Shown piece by piece: positions 31,028-38,722 of a stretch of 42,924 nucleotides of DNA (its first letter is position 1; each line of letters begins with the position of its first letter). This DNA comes from a bacterium. Its GTDB lineage: Bacteria > Patescibacteriota > Saccharimonadia > Saccharimonadales > Saccharimonadaceae. The DNA lies in contig JAUIII010000008.1 of NCBI GenBank assembly GCA_030431855.1, forward strand, positions 1 through 42,924, written 5' to 3'. The position numbers and the translations under genes were made by a program. The notes beneath the pieces were generated by a model. It did no database searches. It worked only from the letters and a program-made list of their open reading frames with translations, and was not told the DNA's origin.

Positions 31028-32356
31028 ATGCAACCCACATATGACATAACCTCGCCGCAATCGCTACTTGATTTTGCAAAGGGACTGTCAGGCAAAACCC
31101 TGGCTGAGGTTATTGATATGACCGCTGTCACCGAGAACAGAAGCAACAAGGGTGACTTGGGCAATATGGTTGAGAAGTACTACTATGGCTTTCAGCCTGA
31201 TAACTCAACACACCTTCCAGACTTCCAGGACGCTGGTGTCGAACTAAAGACGACGGGCGTACTGAGAAAGTCAGACGGTAGCTACAAGGCCAAAGAACGC
31301 CTTGTGTTAACGATGATTAACTATATGTCTCTCGTTGATGAGCAGTGGGACAGCTCTTCGCTGATGGAAAAGTGTCGCTTGATGCTCATACTCTTTTATC
31401 TGTACGAGAAAGGGCTTCCTGTATTTGATAGGCGTTTTGTGTTGCACCCCTCGCTGTTTGAGTTTCCGGAAGAGGACCTTGAAATTATTCGTCAGGACTG
31501 GGAGACAATTCGCCGAAAGATTGAAGATGGTAAGGCTCACGAGCTATCCGAGGGTGATACCTATTATCTAGGTGCCTGCCGTAAGGGTTCGGGTGGTCCA
31601 GACGAGAAGCTAAGGGAGCAGCCTTTTTCCGATGTACTAGCAAAGTCTCGTGCGTTCTCTCTAAAGCCAAGTTACGTAAACCGAATTATTGATGGCCATA
31701 CATCAGAAGTGGGTGCTTTTGAGGTTGGTGCCGGCATTGGGATCGAAGAGGCGACACGTCGAAAGTTTCAACCCTATCTGGGGAAGACCGTTGCTGAGAT
31801 ATCTACTATGCTCAATTTCCATAAAAAAGGTAAGAACGATAAAAGCTTTTACGCAAACTTGACCAAGAGAATGCTGGGTGCTGATACAAAAACAGTGCCT
31901 GAATTTGATAAGGCGGGTATAGAGCCCAAGACTGTCAGGGTGGACAGGAACTGGAAGCCTGCCGAGCCAATGTCGTTCCCAGGCTTTAAGTATATGGATA
32001 TCATTCACGAAGATTGGGAGAAGAGTAGCTTTTTCAAGAAAATTGAGAAGCGTTTTCTGTTCGTGATATTTCGTAAAGACGAATATGGTGAGCTGCGTCT
32101 TGAGAAGGTTAGCTACTGGAATATGCCATATGCAGATAGGCTGGAGGCTCAAAGGGTGTGGGAGGACACGAAGCGTCGTGTAGGCATTGACGCAAGTGAC
32201 CTGCCCGGCTCAAAGGAGAGTGCTGTCGCTCACGTTAGGCCAAAGGGTCAGGACGGCAAAGATTTAATACCCACACCTCAAGGTACGAGCCTCGGGAAGA
32301 AGTGTTTTTGGCTCAATCGTGACTACATTGCTGATGTGGTCCAAAATCACATCTAG
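31028..32356 (+). CDS. Sau3AI/MutH-type restriction endonuclease
   Basis: 442 residues. The N-terminal catalytic domain reads NKGDLGNMVEKYYYG, then DFQDAGVELKTTGV with the Asp and ExK triad, then KERLVLTMINY. This is the Sau3AI and MutH layout. As in Sau3AI, a second MutH-like domain follows (from about residue 235, KFQPYLGKTVAEISTML, KAGIEPKTVRV) with altered catalytic residues, likely for allosteric DNA binding. Sau3AI cuts before GATC; the same target is inferred. The ATG follows TATAGT (31015-31020) by 7 bases, a leaderless start. Confidence 0.88.
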   Translation: MQPTYDITSPQSLLDFAKGLSGKTLAEVIDMTAVTENRSNKGDLGNMVEKYYYGFQPDNSTHLPDFQDAGVELKTTGVLRKSDGSYKAKERLVLTMINYMSLVDEQWDSSSLMEKCRLMLILFYLYEKGLPVFDRRFVLHPSLFEFPEEDLEIIRQDWETIRRKIEDGKAHELSEGDTYYLGACRKGSGGPDEKLREQPFSDVLAKSRAFSLKPSYVNRIIDGHTSEVGAFEVGAGIGIEEATRRKFQPYLGKTVAEISTMLNFHKKGKNDKSFYANLTKRMLGADTKTVPEFDKAGIEPKTVRVDRNWKPAEPMSFPGFKYMDIIHEDWEKSSFFKKIEKRFLFVIFRKDEYGELRLEKVSYWNMPYADRLEAQRVWEDTKRRVGIDASDLPGSKESAVAHVRPKGQDGKDLIPTPQGTSLGKKCFWLNRDYIADVVQNHI

Positions 32357-32367
32357 GGTAGCTGTGG

Positions 32368-33330
32368 CTACAGGTACAGACTGAAGCCGTCGTCAAAGAC
32401 TATATTCCTGGGGCCGACGAACATAGTTTCCTCAAAGATTTCGGCGTACCTGGCTTTGGTTGCGGCGGGTATTTTACGCCAGTGAACAGGGCTGACAACG
32501 AAGTTTTCTGTAAAGCCGACGATAAGATTTGATATTAGAACCTCTTTCTCGCCCTCGTTCTTATTGGCGAGCTCTCTAAGAAAGGCAAAATCTTTCCTGT
32601 CCTTCCTGAAGTGCGATATGAGGCAGTAGGTCTTTCCATCTTGCGGGAATACAGTCATAAAGCACGGCTTCACCCTTTTTCCGTAACCTTCTGGGCTTAA
32701 GTCGTTTATGAGCTTGCCCTCAGGGCTGTACTCCATATGGAATAGAGAACTGACTGCAAGGGGAAGCTCTTTATCTGTAGATATTGTAACGGTTTCCACT
32801 ACATTAAATTTCTTTTTGCGGTAGGTGTCCGTGAATATTGCCCCGATTGTGGTGAGATCTTGTACAGCAACGTCAACACCAGCCTTGTAGATTTCTAAGC
32901 CGGTTGTGTCGACTTTGCGGCCGACAATCTGGCCGCCCTTTAGTTCCGCTGCGAACGTATGCTGAACGGTCTTCTTGGTGTGGAGCTCTTTTGCTGCGGC
33001 ACGCATTGCAAAGAAAAACTCCTGCTCGGCATTTTCGGGGGAGTAATCTTTATTGTCGACTAGAAGGAAGATTTTGTCGTGGTCGCCACAAAATCCTCCG
33101 AATGTAGATGCAATACCACGACCGGTCTCAATAAGAGAGCCTGCCCCTCGCCCTTCTTTGTCCATATGCATTACCTTGCCGTTTTCGGATAGCTTGAGAA
33201 GCAACCGCTTGTTTGAAATCGAGTGTGCCTTAATCGGCTTTTCCGTACAACCTGGAAAATAGCAGCGTTTAACCGATGCCGCCGATTTCTTCAAGGCGTA
33301 TGCTACATCTTTCATTAGTTCACTACTCAT
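32368..33330 (-). CDS. HNH-like zinc protein of unknown function (320 aa)
   Basis: The N-terminal 90 residues contain Cys23-x4-Cys28, Ala35-His36 in KPIKAHSIS, and Cys81-x2-His84-Asp85 (GGFCGDHDKIF). This order resembles a treble-clef HNH nuclease or zinc-binding fold. The rest has no known domain to me; near the C-terminus VVSPVHWRKIPAATKARY is notable. It converges on the endonuclease, with 11 bases between stops. TAAGAT lies 7 bases before the ATG with TTGGCA further up, so it is independently and leaderlessly transcribed. A defence role is an inference from the neighbourhood. Confidence 0.7.
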   Translation of the reverse strand: MSSELMKDVAYALKKSAASVKRCYFPGCTEKPIKAHSISNKRLLLKLSENGKVMHMDKEGRGAGSLIETGRGIASTFGGFCGDHDKIFLLVDNKDYSPENAEQEFFFAMRAAAKELHTKKTVQHTFAAELKGGQIVGRKVDTTGLEIYKAGVDVAVQDLTTIGAIFTDTYRKKKFNVVETVTISTDKELPLAVSSLFHMEYSPEGKLINDLSPEGYGKRVKPCFMTVFPQDGKTYCLISHFRKDRKDFAFLRELANKNEGEKEVLISNLIVGFTENFVVSPVHWRKIPAATKARYAEIFEETMFVGPRNIVFDDGFSLYL

Positions 33331-33373
33331 TTATTTAATCTTACTGTTTTTCGAGGAATTGCCAACCGTATTT

Positions 33374-33415
33374 CCCAACAACCGCAACCACCGTTGCTGG
33401 CGGTAGGAAGTTGGG
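33374..33415. other. nested hairpin between HNH-like and nuclease genes
   Basis: CCCAAC/GTTGGG (33374-33379/33410-33415) encloses ACCGC/GCGGT (33381-33385/33400-33404) and an inner CAAC/GTTG. It could terminate the upstream nuclease transcript on the minus strand or fold as part of a leader. There is no T run. Confidence 0.5.
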
Positions 33416-33515
33416 CGTGTTCAAAAATGCCGAAAATTTTAATAGCGGCGTATTTTTAGCTAGTTTGTGCGTTTACGCGAATTCCTACACAAGACGGTCG
33501 TGTGGGTAGGGGGGG

Positions 33516-34439
33516 CTATTCGGACTTTTCTTCTGGGAGTTCACCGATTGTCATAATGCGAATTCCGTATTTTGACTTGTCTACCTTCGATGGTTCGATA
33601 CGTGGCCAGTCGGCAATTTCCTCTAGAGTTAGTGGCTCCGATGTGATGTCCTGGTTTGTCTCAAACACGCCTTTTGCGGCATCGAATAGGCCTTGGGCGT
33701 GTTCAATATTCCAGCTGCCCTCAAGATATTCGGTGCCAATTTCATAATCAAATGAAAATTCATTTATTATACCGTGTTCGCCGCTGGCCATAACGATAGC
33801 CTGGTCTTTAAGTGTGTAGCGGTAGCCACCGTCCTCTCCCTCGTTGAACTCAGCATTCTTCTCGACAAAGAACCCATCATTCCATAGTTCTTTAAAAAGT
33901 TCGTACGCAGTCGAGGTTTTTACGCCATCATCTGCGATGAGCTCCTGACGCCCAAGGTCCTGGAATACACTAAAAGGCTGGCCTACCGATGAGTGTTTCA
34001 CTCCAAACCCCAAAGATTTAACGTAACGCACTTCAATGAGCGTAGACGAGGCAATCGAAAACGGGTTTTCTCCATCTGTTGTATCTATTAAGTGAGTGGG
34101 CTTTATGCCGAGATGCGTGGCCGCCGAGAGGGCTGACTGGGCGTAAGGGCTGTTTGATACCATAACGCCGAACTGTACGCCCTCGTCCCTAAGCTTGAAG
34201 TCGTATGCGGCAATATCGTCAATTCCAATATTTCGTTTGTGGTCTTTTGCGTCGAAATCTATTTTATGTAGGCCAAGGTCAAGTAGGGTGTCAATTTGTC
34301 GTTTTCCACCCGTGATTGTCGCAGGGAGCTTTACGTCGTCACTAATGACGGCATATGGGTACATTTTCTTAACCATCTTGCTGACTTTTTGTTCGTATTT
34401 TTTTCCATTGTTCAGCTTGCGTCGCCTCTTGTTATTCAT
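33516..34439 (-). CDS. Mrr-like PD-(D/E)XK endonuclease
   Basis: 307 residues. The N-terminal half shows the restriction-endonuclease core: Glu16 in KKYEQKV, Asp50 in GGKRQIDTLLDLG, and Asp63-Ala-Lys65 in KIDFDAKDH, followed by a helix with YDFKLRDEGVQFGVMVSNSPY. This is the Mrr_cat arrangement. The C-terminal half (about 150-307) is acidic and unrecognised and could be a sensor. Its ATG overlaps the stop of the membrane protein gene by 4 bases, so the two proteins are made together and probably cooperate. Confidence 0.8.
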   Translation of the reverse strand: MNNKRRRKLNNGKKYEQKVSKMVKKMYPYAVISDDVKLPATITGGKRQIDTLLDLGLHKIDFDAKDHKRNIGIDDIAAYDFKLRDEGVQFGVMVSNSPYAQSALSAATHLGIKPTHLIDTTDGENPFSIASSTLIEVRYVKSLGFGVKHSSVGQPFSVFQDLGRQELIADDGVKTSTAYELFKELWNDGFFVEKNAEFNEGEDGGYRYTLKDQAIVMASGEHGIINEFSFDYEIGTEYLEGSWNIEHAQGLFDAAKGVFETNQDITSEPLTLEEIADWPRIEPSKVDKSKYGIRIMTIGELPEEKSE

Positions 34440-35131
34440 AGCCAGTAGCTCCTTTGTTTCGCACTGAGTTTTGGTCGTATGGTCCGCTTTCCGATAGTTA
34501 AAGTGCAGTCAAGAGCGGCTTCTTCGTAGCCTCCTATATTCCAGACTTGTATGGCGATAGACTTGCCTGGTAATACGTCACCCAGGGTGATTGTTTGTGC
34601 TGGCTCAAGGACTTGCGTGTGCTCGCCCTCGGGAAGGGCAGTAATTGTATCGGGAGTTCCGCTGAGATGTAGCATCGGTGATTTCACTAAAGACCTTGAG
34701 CTATTAGTGAAGGTAAGCTCCCACATATGCCTAGGGCTGTAGCTCGGCATCTGCTCGTTATATTGAGGTATGTATGCGGCAATGAGACGGTACTTACTCT
34801 TATAGATGAGGTGCACAGCTCCCCCTATACTTGCCCCAACGACAGCTATTACTATAATTAACTCAACTATTACTAGTTCGACGGTTACAGGGCGGGTGTA
34901 GTGATTGCCCGCTAGCTGGAGTGCAAACCCGGCGATGATTAGGGCGAGACCTATTCTGGACAGCATTTCGTATTTCGCAGCCTTACGCTTGAGATGTGCA
35001 CTAGTACCCGTAGAGAGTGCCACTGCCCCATCCTTGCTCAGTAGTGGTGCGAGACCAAAGAAGAAGAGCAATGTAGCCCCCAGAAGGTCGGCCAATAGCC
35101 CAATATCTCCAAGTTGAATATGTAGCATCAT
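34436..35131 (-). CDS. membrane protein coupled to the nuclease (231 aa)
   Basis: Three hydrophobic helices at about residues 12-32, 56-76 and 84-110. A soluble beta-rich domain (120-231) follows, with LTFTNSSRSLVKSPMLHLSG and GKSIAIQVWNIGGYEEAALDCTLTIG, an immunoglobulin-like pattern. I recognise no family. The ATG may be either of two consecutive Met codons, just after a TAAAAT box. The stop overlaps the nuclease start (ATGA), and AAAGGAG lies inside its end. Confidence 0.7.
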   Translation of the reverse strand: MMLHIQLGDIGLLADLLGATLLFFFGLAPLLSKDGAVALSTGTSAHLKRKAAKYEMLSRIGLALIIAGFALQLAGNHYTRPVTVELVIVELIIVIAVVGASIGGAVHLIYKSKYRLIAAYIPQYNEQMPSYSPRHMWELTFTNSSRSLVKSPMLHLSGTPDTITALPEGEHTQVLEPAQTITLGDVLPGKSIAIQVWNIGGYEEAALDCTLTIGKRTIRPKLSAKQRSYWL

Positions 35132-35178
35132 TATATCTGTATTTTAGCAAATATTCGGCTTAGGGAGGACGTGTAAGT

Positions 35179-35313
35179 CTAGTCCGGTATTAACAGCCCT
35201 TTATGTGTAGCGTAAGGCACGGCCAGAATATCTCGCCATCTTTGTACTTCTAGCCTCAGTTGAGCGTAGTAGTCGACCTCGTTTTGGTGTAAAAGATTTT
35301 GCCCCTCCTGCAC
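35179..35313 (-). CDS. possible 44-aa gene or gene remnant at the island edge
   Basis: GTG at 35313 opens 44 residues with coding-like composition (HQNEVDYYAQLRLEVQRW). Its start overlaps the candidate right attachment site. Upstream the frame is closed soon by a stop. It may be the tail of a gene truncated by integration, or a real small protein upstream of the membrane-nuclease pair. Confidence 0.35.
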   Translation of the reverse strand: MQEGQNLLHQNEVDYYAQLRLEVQRWRDILAVPYATHKGLLIPD

Positions 35314-35315
35314 CA
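35310..35315. other. candidate right attachment site
   Basis: CCTGCACCA here resembles the CCGCACCA tRNA end at 27338-27345. It lies after the last island gene and before an unrelated gene of opposite strand. Serine-recombinase cores are very short, so this is only a suggestion. Confidence 0.35.
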
Positions 35316-35382
35316 GAATTATTACAGAACATTACCTCTATAAAACGTCGAGCAATTCGGCGTTTTTTGATAACATGTACAT

Positions 35383-36756
35383 ATGGACAAGGACAAACTC
35401 AAACGTTGCCTACAGTATTTGGACTCGTGGATAGATTTTAATTATAGGGATTCTCGTTTACCTGGATTGGTCGTAGCAATTCAACAAGATGACGAATTAC
35501 TATTTAATAATGCGTACGGCTATGCCGATGCCATAAACAAAGTCAGCCTTGAACCAAATCATGTATTCCGCATAGCATCACATTCAAAGACGTTTACTGC
35601 TACCGCTATATTTCAGCTTTACGAAGCTGGCAAGTTACGGCTAGATGACCGCATAAGCTCGCACCTTGAGTGGTTTAAGTCAGCTCAAGATAGTGAAGTA
35701 GAAAATATTACCGTTAGGCACTTCCTTAACCACACTAGTGGTCTAATACGAGACGGCGTCGACTCAAGTTATTGGCAACTTGATAGAGACTTTCCAAGTC
35801 AATCCGAGCTAAAAGAATTTGTCAAAAATTCAAGGCTTCATATACTGAAAGCCAACGAGCATTTTAAATATTCAAATTTTGCTTACTCCTATCTTGGACA
35901 AGTAATCGAAGCCGTAAGTGGCATCAGTTATGAGGAATTTGTATTAAATAATATTATCAAGAAGTTAGGGTTAACAGATACCTATCCAGAATTATCAGAT
36001 GAAGCCGAGAGAAAACTAGCAAAAGGTCATACGCCAATTCTCTTCAATAGCGAGAGAAAGCTTGTCAGTCATGTGCATACCCGGGGTATGACCGCCGCCA
36101 CGGGATTTTGTTCTACAGCATCAGACTTATGCAAATACTTCTCGGCGCACTGCCTAGGCAATGAATCGCTGATAAACGATATGAGCAAACGCGAAATGCA
36201 ACACGGTTATTGGTCTTCTGAGAGAAATGAAGAAAGTTATGGTCTTGGCATGGCTGTTTATCATCATACTAGGAATACTTTATACGGACATGGCGGAGGC
36301 TTTCCAGGCTTTATTACTAACACTAGATTCGACCCTAAGCATAAGCTAATAGTTTCCGTGATGACAAACGCATGGGATGGACCTGCTAGCCTTATCGCAA
36401 AACGAATTATTAATATTATTGATTATTTCAACACAAACGAGGGTAAAGCTAAGGGTGGTGACAAGTACGAAGGTCGCTTTTTTACTCCATGGGACTTAAT
36501 GGATATCATTAATGTGAACGGTAAGCTTATTTCATCAGGACCAAGATACTGGGGTGATTTTGAAGACGGCAATTCAGAGGAGTTAGAAGTTGTTGACGAA
36601 AACACGCTTAGAACAGAGAAGAAGAACAGTTACGGCTCACCTGGGGAAGAGATAATTTACACTTTCGACTCGGATGGTAAAGCAAAGTCTGTTGTTGCCA
36701 CTGGAACAGAAATGCTGCTAGAAGATGATTACCTGAAAAAGATACGGAACAGTTAA
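35383..36756 (+). CDS. serine hydrolase of the class C beta-lactamase/esterase family
   Basis: 457 residues. The catalytic SxxK is SHSK in FRIASHSKTFTATAI. The YxN is in HFKYSNFAYSYLG, and the third motif position is HGGGFPGF. There is no signal peptide, so it is cytoplasmic or uses another route. The family includes penicillin-binding-like peptidases, esterases and lactamases. A C-terminal domain (from about 355) is lipocalin-like and may act as a lid. Codons are more AT-rich than in the core genes. Confidence 0.88.
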   Translation: MDKDKLKRCLQYLDSWIDFNYRDSRLPGLVVAIQQDDELLFNNAYGYADAINKVSLEPNHVFRIASHSKTFTATAIFQLYEAGKLRLDDRISSHLEWFKSAQDSEVENITVRHFLNHTSGLIRDGVDSSYWQLDRDFPSQSELKEFVKNSRLHILKANEHFKYSNFAYSYLGQVIEAVSGISYEEFVLNNIIKKLGLTDTYPELSDEAERKLAKGHTPILFNSERKLVSHVHTRGMTAATGFCSTASDLCKYFSAHCLGNESLINDMSKREMQHGYWSSERNEESYGLGMAVYHHTRNTLYGHGGGFPGFITNTRFDPKHKLIVSVMTNAWDGPASLIAKRIINIIDYFNTNEGKAKGGDKYEGRFFTPWDLMDIINVNGKLISSGPRYWGDFEDGNSEELEVVDENTLRTEKKNSYGSPGEEIIYTFDSDGKAKSVVATGTEMLLEDDYLKKIRNS

Positions 36757-36869
36757 GTCATCGTATCCGTAAGTTAAAAGATGCATCCAGTTCTTTCGAT
36801 TTATAATTGTTTATTTCATCTGTCTTAAGAGTTTGAAATACATCTAATAGGTGGCGCCACTACTTGATC

Positions 36870-36903
36870 ATTAAACATAAGCACAGCTGCGCTTATGTTT
36901 AAT
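36870..36903. terminator. bidirectional terminator
   Basis: ATTAAACATAAGC (36870-36882) and GCTTATGTTTAAT (36891-36903) form a perfect 13-bp stem with an 8-base loop between convergent genes. Confidence 0.85.
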
Positions 36904-36915
36904 TAGTATTCAGTG

Positions 36916-37167
36916 CTACTTGTTTCGGTGCTGACAGCCTATCCAGCAACATGGACGTCTCATGCCACCACTCAACTTGGACAACGCTTTTTGAATACGA
37001 ATATCTCTGGTTTCTTCTTTTTTACCTGAGGTTACCCAGCAAATCCATTCATTACGAGCAAGAGGAGTTATATCTTGCCAGACACCGAAGGCTTGTTGGC
37101 TAGACAATAACGCATCACGCAAATCGTTTGGCAATTTATGCACAGTACCTGTAGCAACTTTATCCAT
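36916..37167 (-). CDS. YdeI/OmpD-associated family short protein
   Basis: 83 residues matching the C-terminal YdeI domain: LPNDLRDALLSSQQAFGVWQDITPLARNEWICWV, then KKEETRDIRIQKALSKLSGGMRRPCC. The function is not settled; the group is annotated as bacteriocin-protection related. It starts 6 bases after the membrane protein stop on the same strand. Confidence 0.8.
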   Translation of the reverse strand: MDKVATGTVHKLPNDLRDALLSSQQAFGVWQDITPLARNEWICWVTSGKKEETRDIRIQKALSKLSGGMRRPCCWIGCQHRNK

Positions 37168-37173
37168 GGCGAT

Positions 37174-37554
37174 CTATGTGAACAATTTCCATTTTCTGTA
37201 GACAGCCCAAAACCATAGTCCTGCACCTGCTACGGTAGTGGTAAATACCATTGCCTGCATCTCAGGCACTACATACACGAGGTCTATGGCAATCTTTGAA
37301 ACGAAGTAGGCTACAAGCAGATACGCCGCCCATTTCTTCATTCGCCACATACCGATGATGATAGCGATATTGCTGAGCAAGCCCACAACTGCGTAAAGCG
37401 AGTACCATGAAGGCACTGTACTATATATTGTTTTTAGCTCGTCTGGGTTTGCTATGTAATACGGTATCTGCAAGTCGCCGACAACGAGCGTTAGTATCAT
37501 GATGATGAGAAACCAGCCTTGTCGTTTGCGAATGGTCTGTAATAGATTTGCCAT
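37174..37554 (-). CDS. four-helix membrane protein (126 aa)
   Basis: Unrecognised. Helices at about residues 14-33, 48-68, 74-95 and 98-116. The ATG at 37554 lies just past the stop of the DUF1801 gene, and I prefer it to the frame's upstream start inside that gene. Part of a DUF1801-membrane-YdeI transcript. Confidence 0.65.
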   Translation of the reverse strand: MANLLQTIRKRQGWFLIIMILTLVVGDLQIPYYIANPDELKTIYSTVPSWYSLYAVVGLLSNIAIIIGMWRMKKWAAYLLVAYFVSKIAIDLVYVVPEMQAMVFTTTVAGAGLWFWAVYRKWKLFT

Positions 37555-37555
37555 T

Positions 37556-37921
37556 TTAACTGACTGCCTTTCGAACGAGCTCAGCAATTATAGCCTCCTC
37601 GTCGTCTGCTAATTTTGTTATCGCGTAGCTGATCGGCCAAAGATTACCGTCGTCTAACTTTGCAACATCATTAAATCCAAGCGTCATGAATCGTTCGCCA
37701 AATTTCTTCTTGCTACGAAAAAAGCATAGAACTTTACCGTTGTTATCTGCATACGCTGGCATACCATACCAGGTACGAGGTATTAGGCCAGGCGCATTAG
37801 CGCTGATAATCTCATGTAATCGCTGTCCTATAGCGCGGTCATCGTTGGGCATAGATTCTATTGCCGAGAGAACTCCTTTCAACCCCTCTTCTGCTTTGTC
37901 TTTGCTGGTATTTCTTGGCAT
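37556..37921 (-). CDS. DUF1801 (YdhG-like) protein
   Basis: 121 residues with the YdhG/DUF1801 pattern: LHEIISANAPGLIPRTWYGMPAYADNNGKVLCFF and ERFMTLGFNDVAKLDDGNLWPISYAI. Related proteins include frataxin-like iron chaperones, but no activity is established for most. AAAGG precedes the ATG. It is the first gene of a three-gene unit divergent from MarR, whose operator-like site lies in the gap. Confidence 0.85.
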   Translation of the reverse strand: MPRNTSKDKAEEGLKGVLSAIESMPNDDRAIGQRLHEIISANAPGLIPRTWYGMPAYADNNGKVLCFFRSKKKFGERFMTLGFNDVAKLDDGNLWPISYAITKLADDEEAIIAELVRKAVS

Positions 37922-37961
37922 AGAAACCTTTCTACTTGCATTTTTTATAATATTACTGTAT

Positions 37962-37984
37962 TATCAAGATACTTGATATTCAAG
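37962..37984. promoter_or_regulatory. putative MarR operator
   Basis: TATCAAG-ATA-CTTGATA (37962-37978) is a perfect 7-3-7 inverted repeat. It overlaps a second, CTTGA-TAT-TCAAG (37972-37984). Both lie in the 80-base gap between DUF1801 and marR. Confidence 0.7.
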
Positions 37985-38001
37985 ATAATGTCAACAACTG
38001 T

Positions 38002-38454
38002 ATGAATAAAGATAACCCACGACACGAAGTATTTGGCGCAATGCAATCATTCGGAGTAAACTCTGTCATGTTTCGTAACGCTATCGGAAAGAAACTAGGT
38101 CTGAATATCACAGATATTGGCTGCTTGAATTATATGCTTATAAAAACGAAATCGACACCTGGTGAACTATCACGCTACACGGGGCTAACATCAGGCGCAA
38201 CAACCTCTATGCTGGACAGGCTAGAGAAACTGAAATTTATTCGCCGACTACCAAACCTTAAAGACCGCAGAGGAACTATGATAGAGCTGTTGCCAGAGGC
38301 AAGAAGTATGATTCTACCCTTTCTGGCGGGCGCTCAGGCAGCTCAACAGGAGCTACTAAAAGAGTTTTCCGATGACGATCTAGAGATAGTTACGCGTTTC
38401 GTAAACGGTTTTAGTAAATCGATTCAGGATCAAGCTGATCAAATAGATCTGTAG
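38002..38454 (+). CDS. MarR family transcriptional regulator
   Basis: 150 residues, winged helix-turn-helix dimer. Typical segments: GLNITDIGCLNYMLIKT, TPGELSRYTGLTSGATTSMLDRLEKLKFIRR and the wing PNLKDRRGTMIELL. It is divergent from the DUF1801 operon with a symmetric operator between, so it probably represses that operon and itself. A similar site upstream of 38723 suggests a wider regulon. The ligand is unknown. Confidence 0.9.
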   Translation: MNKDNPRHEVFGAMQSFGVNSVMFRNAIGKKLGLNITDIGCLNYMLIKTKSTPGELSRYTGLTSGATTSMLDRLEKLKFIRRLPNLKDRRGTMIELLPEARSMILPFLAGAQAAQQELLKEFSDDDLEIVTRFVNGFSKSIQDQADQIDL

Positions 38455-38629
38455 TCTCACATATCTGAGTGTATAAATCTCTCGACCTACTACATCAACT
38501 AGTCCAACCGATACTCAACTTCTAGCAAGGACCTCCATCGACTCAGTTCTACATCAATTGAGTGTAAACTTTTCTATTCGGGCCGCACCACAAGATACAT
38601 CCCAGATATTTCGGCATCTATTTGTTTTA

Positions 38630-38663
38630 TATCAAGTATACTTTTCACTTGTAATGGTATAAT
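38630..38663 (+). promoter_or_regulatory. promoter with MarR-like half-site
   Basis: TATCAAG-T-ATACTT (38630-38643) resembles the MarR operator. An extended -10 TGG-TATAAT (TATAAT at 38658-38663) follows. It drives the unknown gene at 38723. The 235-base gap from 38455 holds no gene that I can see. Confidence 0.5.
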
Positions 38664-38722
38664 CGTAGCGATGCGGTGACCGAGAATAGGTGTTGCCTTG
38701 CAAAGGCTTCTACGGCGAAGTT

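Noticed and set aside
33374-33415. tRNA-like or tRNA remnant in the gap before the HNH-like gene
   Set aside because: The stems are concentric with no cloverleaf, anticodon loop or CCA.
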